From contig DAOWBD010000029.1 of assembly GCA_030634235.1 (NCBI GenBank), positions 1-8,869 on the forward strand: 8,869 bases of DNA. Reading direction: 5' to 3'. The notes below the pieces were generated by a model. It was given only the letters and a program-made list of their open reading frames with translations, had not been told where the DNA came from and searched no databases. Positions within the stretch are counted from its first letter, which is position 1, and the number at the start of each line of letters is the position of its first letter. This document shows positions 6,197 to 8,869 of this stretch, piece after piece. A program made the translations under genes and the position numbers. Source of the stretch: Candidatus Omnitrophota bacterium. GTDB taxonomy: Bacteria; Omnitrophota; Gorgyraeia; Zapsychrales; Zapsychraceae.

Positions 6197-6475
6197 ATGG
6201 CCCACGTCGTAACAGAACCATGTGTAAAATGCAAGTATACTGACTGCGTGACAGTTTGTCCTGTCGACTGTTTTCATGAAGATGGTGAAATGCTTGTGAT
6301 CGATCCGGAAGTTTGTATCGATTGCGGCGCCTGTGTTCCGGAATGCCCGGTCCAGGCAATTTTTGTCGAAGAAGATGTTCCAGAGCAATGGAAGAACTAT
6401 ATTGAGATCAATGCGAAAAAAGCGGCAGAGCTTCCTGTTATTACAGAAAAAAAAGAGCCGCTCGTTAAGGAATAA
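6197..6475 (+). CDS. fdxA: Seven-iron ferredoxin ([3Fe-4S][4Fe-4S])
   Basis: A 92-residue soluble electron carrier closely resembling Azotobacter vinelandii ferredoxin I (106 residues). All nine cysteines of that protein are kept, each one number higher because of the Met: 9, 12, 17, 21, 25, 40, 43, 46, 50. By analogy, Cys9, Cys17 and Cys50 hold the [3Fe-4S] cluster, and Cys21, Cys40, Cys43 and Cys46 hold the [4Fe-4S] cluster. The signatures CVKCKYTDCVTVCPVDCF and CIDCGACVPECPVQAI are clear, as is the post-cluster helix with ITEKKEPL. The C-terminal tail is shorter than in the Azotobacter protein, ending soon after that motif. It is transcribed alone, divergent from acnA, with an excellent ribosome site and its own terminator. 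The redox partner is unknown; in relatives these proteins serve oxidoreductases or stress responses. Confidence 0.95.
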   Translation: MAHVVTEPCVKCKYTDCVTVCPVDCFHEDGEMLVIDPEVCIDCGACVPECPVQAIFVEEDVPEQWKNYIEINAKKAAELPVITEKKEPLVKE

Positions 6476-6499
6476 GCTGAATAAATTTTTGTGCAGTTT

Positions 6500-6534
6500 A
6501 AAAAAGGGATTACCATTACGGTAATCCCTTTTTT
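6500..6534. terminator. Bidirectional intrinsic terminator between fdxA and the vWA gene
   Basis: A perfect 15-bp inverted repeat with a 5-base loop (6515-6519): the left arm is an A6 tract then GGGATTACC, the right arm is GGTAATCCC then a T6 tract. Each strand therefore shows a G/C-containing stem ending in a U-run. It begins 24 bases after the fdxA stop and lies about 20 bases beyond the stop of the convergent vWA gene, so it should end both transcripts. Confidence 0.95.
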
Positions 6535-6553
6535 ATTGGAGGATGGATTGTCT

Positions 6554-8869
6554 TTACTCGCCTTTGAAGTTGATGTTTGAATCCGTCGATCCGTTGTATT
6601 CAGGATACGAATACGGATAAGGATACGGAACGGGCGTCGAATAGACCGGACGGTGGTCCAGGCTTCTCGCCTTCTCAACTAAGTTCGCGAATTCAGCCTT
6701 GTGACCGTTCTTGTCGGTGCCTTGATAGCGGCGCGCGCGCATGAGGATATGGTCATAAGACGCGCTGGCCCTGTACGGCGAGTTGCGAAGCAGCAAACCG
6801 AATTCTGCAACTGCCGAAGCGAACTGGAAGTCGTCGCTCGGCGTATTGGTGATGTCGCGTCGGTGGACGATGCTTTTGATCAGCTTGCTGGAAGAACCCT
6901 GCGGGTCCTTGTAGCGCAACTTCACGGTCATTAAGTCGGTGTTGATGAACATGGCCTTGCTGGTTGGCTGATATTTCAATCGGTCAACGCCGGGGGTGCT
7001 GTAGGCGGTTGAGACCGCAGGAATCACTTCATAAAACGCGGTGACCGTATGACCGGCGCCGAGCTCTCCCGCATCCTTGGTATCATCATTAAAGTCCTGA
7101 TTTGCCAAAGCACGGTTCTCATAGCCGATAAGTTTGTAGGCTTTCACTTCTGCCGGATTGAACTCAACCTGCAACTTGACGTCTTTTGCGATCGTGAAGA
7201 TCGTTGAGCCTAGTTCGTCGACCAGAACCTTACGCCCTTCCTTCAGGCTGTCGATATAGAAGTAATTGCCATTGCCCTTGTCAGCGATCTGCTCCATCTT
7301 GGCGTCCTTGTAATTACCGGTGCCGAAGCCCAGGATACTAAGGAAGATCCCGTTATCGCGTTTCGATTCGATCAAGCGGACGAGTTCGGAGTCGCTGGAG
7401 ACTCCGACGTTGAAGTCGCCGTCGGTGGCGAGGATCACGCGGTTATTGCCATTTTTGATAAAGTTACGCTGGGCAATGTCGTAGGCCAGGTGAATGCCTG
7501 CGGCACCCGCTGTCGAGCCTCCGGCGCTTAAGTTATCAATGGCTTGCGCGATGCGCCATTTGTCCGAACCCGGCGTTGAGTCGAGGACGACACTTGCCGA
7601 TCCGGAATAAACAACGATCGCGACCCGCTCGTTGCCGCTTAACTGGTCGATGAACATGCGGAAGGAATCCTTCAATAAAGGAAGCTTGTCGTTTTGATTC
7701 ATCGATCCGGAGACGTCGATCAGAAAAACCAGGTTGCTCGGCGGGACTTTCTTCGACGACATCACCTTCCCTTTGATCCCTACCTGCACCAGATAATGCT
7801 GCGGGTTCCACGGGCAATGGGACGCTTGTGTCGTGACCGAAAACGGCTTGCCCCATTTCGGTTGTGGATAATCATAATGGAAGTAATTGATCATCTCTTC
7901 GATGCGGACCGCGTCGGCCGGCGGCAACTGGCCGTTATTAAGGAAGCGGCGGATGTTGCTGTAGGCCGTTGTGTCGACGTCGATCGAGAATGTCGAAAGC
8001 GGATTATACTGCGCTTCGAGAAACCCGTTTTCGTAAACAGGCGCGTATTCCTCTGTATCCGTCTGGTAGGGATAAGGCTCGCGTCGGTATTGACGGTCGT
8101 AATCCGGATATCCGAGACCGTTATGGACCAAGAAGCTCTCTTTATTGCTTACAGCCCTGGAATAGTCACGGCCGTCGGCATATCCCTGCTTATATTTATA
8201 TTGGACTGGGATTTCCGATTTTTTCAGCGCAAGAGACCGTGTTGTCGGTGACATCATTTCTTCCGCCGGCTTTCCATTTGTTCCGGCAAGCCTCTGATGC
8301 TCCGAGGATGCGTATGTGGATTCCTGAAACCCTGCCTTCAAACGCATGTTTTTTTCATTTTCGCCGATGAATCCCTGTGTGGCTGTGGTAGTTTTCTCAG
8401 GAGTCGCCCTGAGCTCTGAAACTGAACGTTTGCCTTCGTCCTTTACAAAATAGTCACTGGTCAGATAATACGGCTCATATTGGACTGTCGAGTCAAGCGA
8501 AACGCCAGTGTCCTTCCTTAAATATTCGCCGCCATCGATCGATCTGGCTTGCATGGCCGGTCTGCCGTCGGCGGTTCGTGTTGTGCCTGGTGAAAATTGC
8601 TGTCCGATATCATCAGAAGCTGATTTTAACCGGCCTTGAAGCGCTCTTTGCGAATAAACCTGCATGGATAAAATCAGAATCAAAACGACAACAAGCGCGC
8701 CACCACCACCTACGCCTACCTTAAATAGTGGGTGCTGGCGTACTGCATTTTTCTCTCTGCGCATAATAACCTCCTTGAGACCTTGCTGGATCTTTTGTTC
8801 AAGGTCCGGCGAAAGATCTTCATTGTCCCATTCGTCTAATGTCGCAGAGAGTTTGTTCAATTGACGGGC
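6554..8869 (-). CDS. Membrane-anchored von Willebrand A domain protein, YfbK-like (5' end outside window)
   Basis: At least 771 codons; the frame is still open at the right edge (codons for A-R-Q precede the first possible start, a TTG at 8860 with no ribosome site), so the true start probably lies outside. Residues here count from that TTG. Order: a charged, probably cytoplasmic segment (1-47); one hydrophobic membrane span (about 48-66, GVGGGGALVVVLILILS); a long polar linker (about 71-275); the YfbK-type vWA N-terminal region with NPLSTFSIDVDTTAYSNIRRFL (286-307); the vWA domain with an intact metal site, D382-x-S384-x-S386 in DVSGSMNQ, Thr450 and Asp480 in ATDGDFNVG; then the DUF3520-like C-terminal region (about 555-735) with DFQFASAVAEFGLLLRNSPYR. 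E. coli YfbK is about 575 residues, so the N-terminal part is extended. A P/Y-rich tail (PVPYPYPYSYPEY, 743-755) closes it. Topology suggests a periplasmic vWA head. The cellular role of the family is unclear; the cytoplasmic part could be an anti-sigma-like domain, which is inference only. Confidence 0.9.
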   Translation of the reverse strand, partial: ARQLNKLSATLDEWDNEDLSPDLEQKIQQGLKEVIMRREKNAVRQHPLFKVGVGGGGALVVVLILILSMQVYSQRALQGRLKSASDDIGQQFSPGTTRTADGRPAMQARSIDGGEYLRKDTGVSLDSTVQYEPYYLTSDYFVKDEGKRSVSELRATPEKTTTATQGFIGENEKNMRLKAGFQESTYASSEHQRLAGTNGKPAEEMMSPTTRSLALKKSEIPVQYKYKQGYADGRDYSRAVSNKESFLVHNGLGYPDYDRQYRREPYPYQTDTEEYAPVYENGFLEAQYNPLSTFSIDVDTTAYSNIRRFLNNGQLPPADAVRIEEMINYFHYDYPQPKWGKPFSVTTQASHCPWNPQHYLVQVGIKGKVMSSKKVPPSNLVFLIDVSGSMNQNDKLPLLKDSFRMFIDQLSGNERVAIVVYSGSASVVLDSTPGSDKWRIAQAIDNLSAGGSTAGAAGIHLAYDIAQRNFIKNGNNRVILATDGDFNVGVSSDSELVRLIESKRDNGIFLSILGFGTGNYKDAKMEQIADKGNGNYFYIDSLKEGRKVLVDELGSTIFTIAKDVKLQVEFNPAEVKAYKLIGYENRALANQDFNDDTKDAGELGAGHTVTAFYEVIPAVSTAYSTPGVDRLKYQPTSKAMFINTDLMTVKLRYKDPQGSSSKLIKSIVHRRDITNTPSDDFQFASAVAEFGLLLRNSPYRASASYDHILMRARRYQGTDKNGHKAEFANLVEKARSLDHRPVYSTPVPYPYPYSYPEYNGSTDSNINFKGE

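Noticed and set aside
7694..8251. A 185-codon plus-strand frame inside the vWA gene
   Set aside because: It is antisense to a strongly matched vWA protein, rich in Arg and Ile as expected of a shadow, with no ribosome site or family likeness.
1..8869. CRISPR arrays, insertion sequences, phage genes, tRNA or rRNA
   Set aside because: I found no regularly spaced repeats, transposase or integrase motifs, terminal inverted repeats, tRNA cloverleaf or conserved rRNA sequence on either strand.

Overview
The window is about 8.9 kb of tightly packed bacterial DNA of roughly balanced base composition. It holds six recognisable protein genes, one very small candidate gene, two strong sigma70-type promoters, one weaker promoter and one clear bidirectional terminator. 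The lineage cannot be fixed from this sequence. A prepilin with a class III leader, bacterial-type LeuC/LeuD and a large single-pass von Willebrand A protein point to a diderm bacterium. The mix of a lone Cys-rich prepilin and a YfbK-like protein would suit a candidate-phylum lineage such as Omnitrophota, but that is a guess.

Region 1 (1-2484, minus strand) is a compact run read leftwards: leuC, leuD (sharing one base with leuC), a 27-codon candidate ORF, then the first 95 codons of aroC, cut by the left edge. A textbook promoter (TTGACA, 17-bp spacer, TAGAAT) lies just before leuC. LeuC and LeuD form isopropylmalate isomerase of leucine synthesis; AroC makes chorismate for aromatic compounds. 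The run therefore looks like an amino-acid biosynthesis operon, without leuA or leuB in view.

Region 2 (2485-3207) holds one type IV pilin-like gene on the minus strand, with a good ribosome binding site and a small set of direct repeats upstream.

Region 3 (3208-6534) has acnA (aconitase, minus) and a seven-iron ferredoxin gene (plus), transcribed away from each other from a 268-bp gap. The gap holds a near-consensus acnA promoter, a 7-bp inverted repeat, a weaker fdxA promoter and a 12-bp palindrome. A 15-bp perfect hairpin with A and T tracts ends fdxA and also serves the convergent gene to its right.

Region 4 (6554-8869, minus) is most of a membrane-anchored YfbK-type von Willebrand A protein with an intact metal-binding site. 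Its frame is still open at the right edge.

Aconitase, isopropylmalate isomerase and the ferredoxin all carry iron-sulfur clusters, so the window is rich in Fe-S proteins, but most of it is ordinary housekeeping. I see no CRISPR array, transposase, phage gene, tRNA or rRNA, and no gene-free stretch longer than 300 bases. The most interesting leads are the membrane-anchored vWA protein with its unassigned cytoplasmic N-terminus, the 27-codon ORF before aroC, and the inverted repeats placed inside two promoter spacers.
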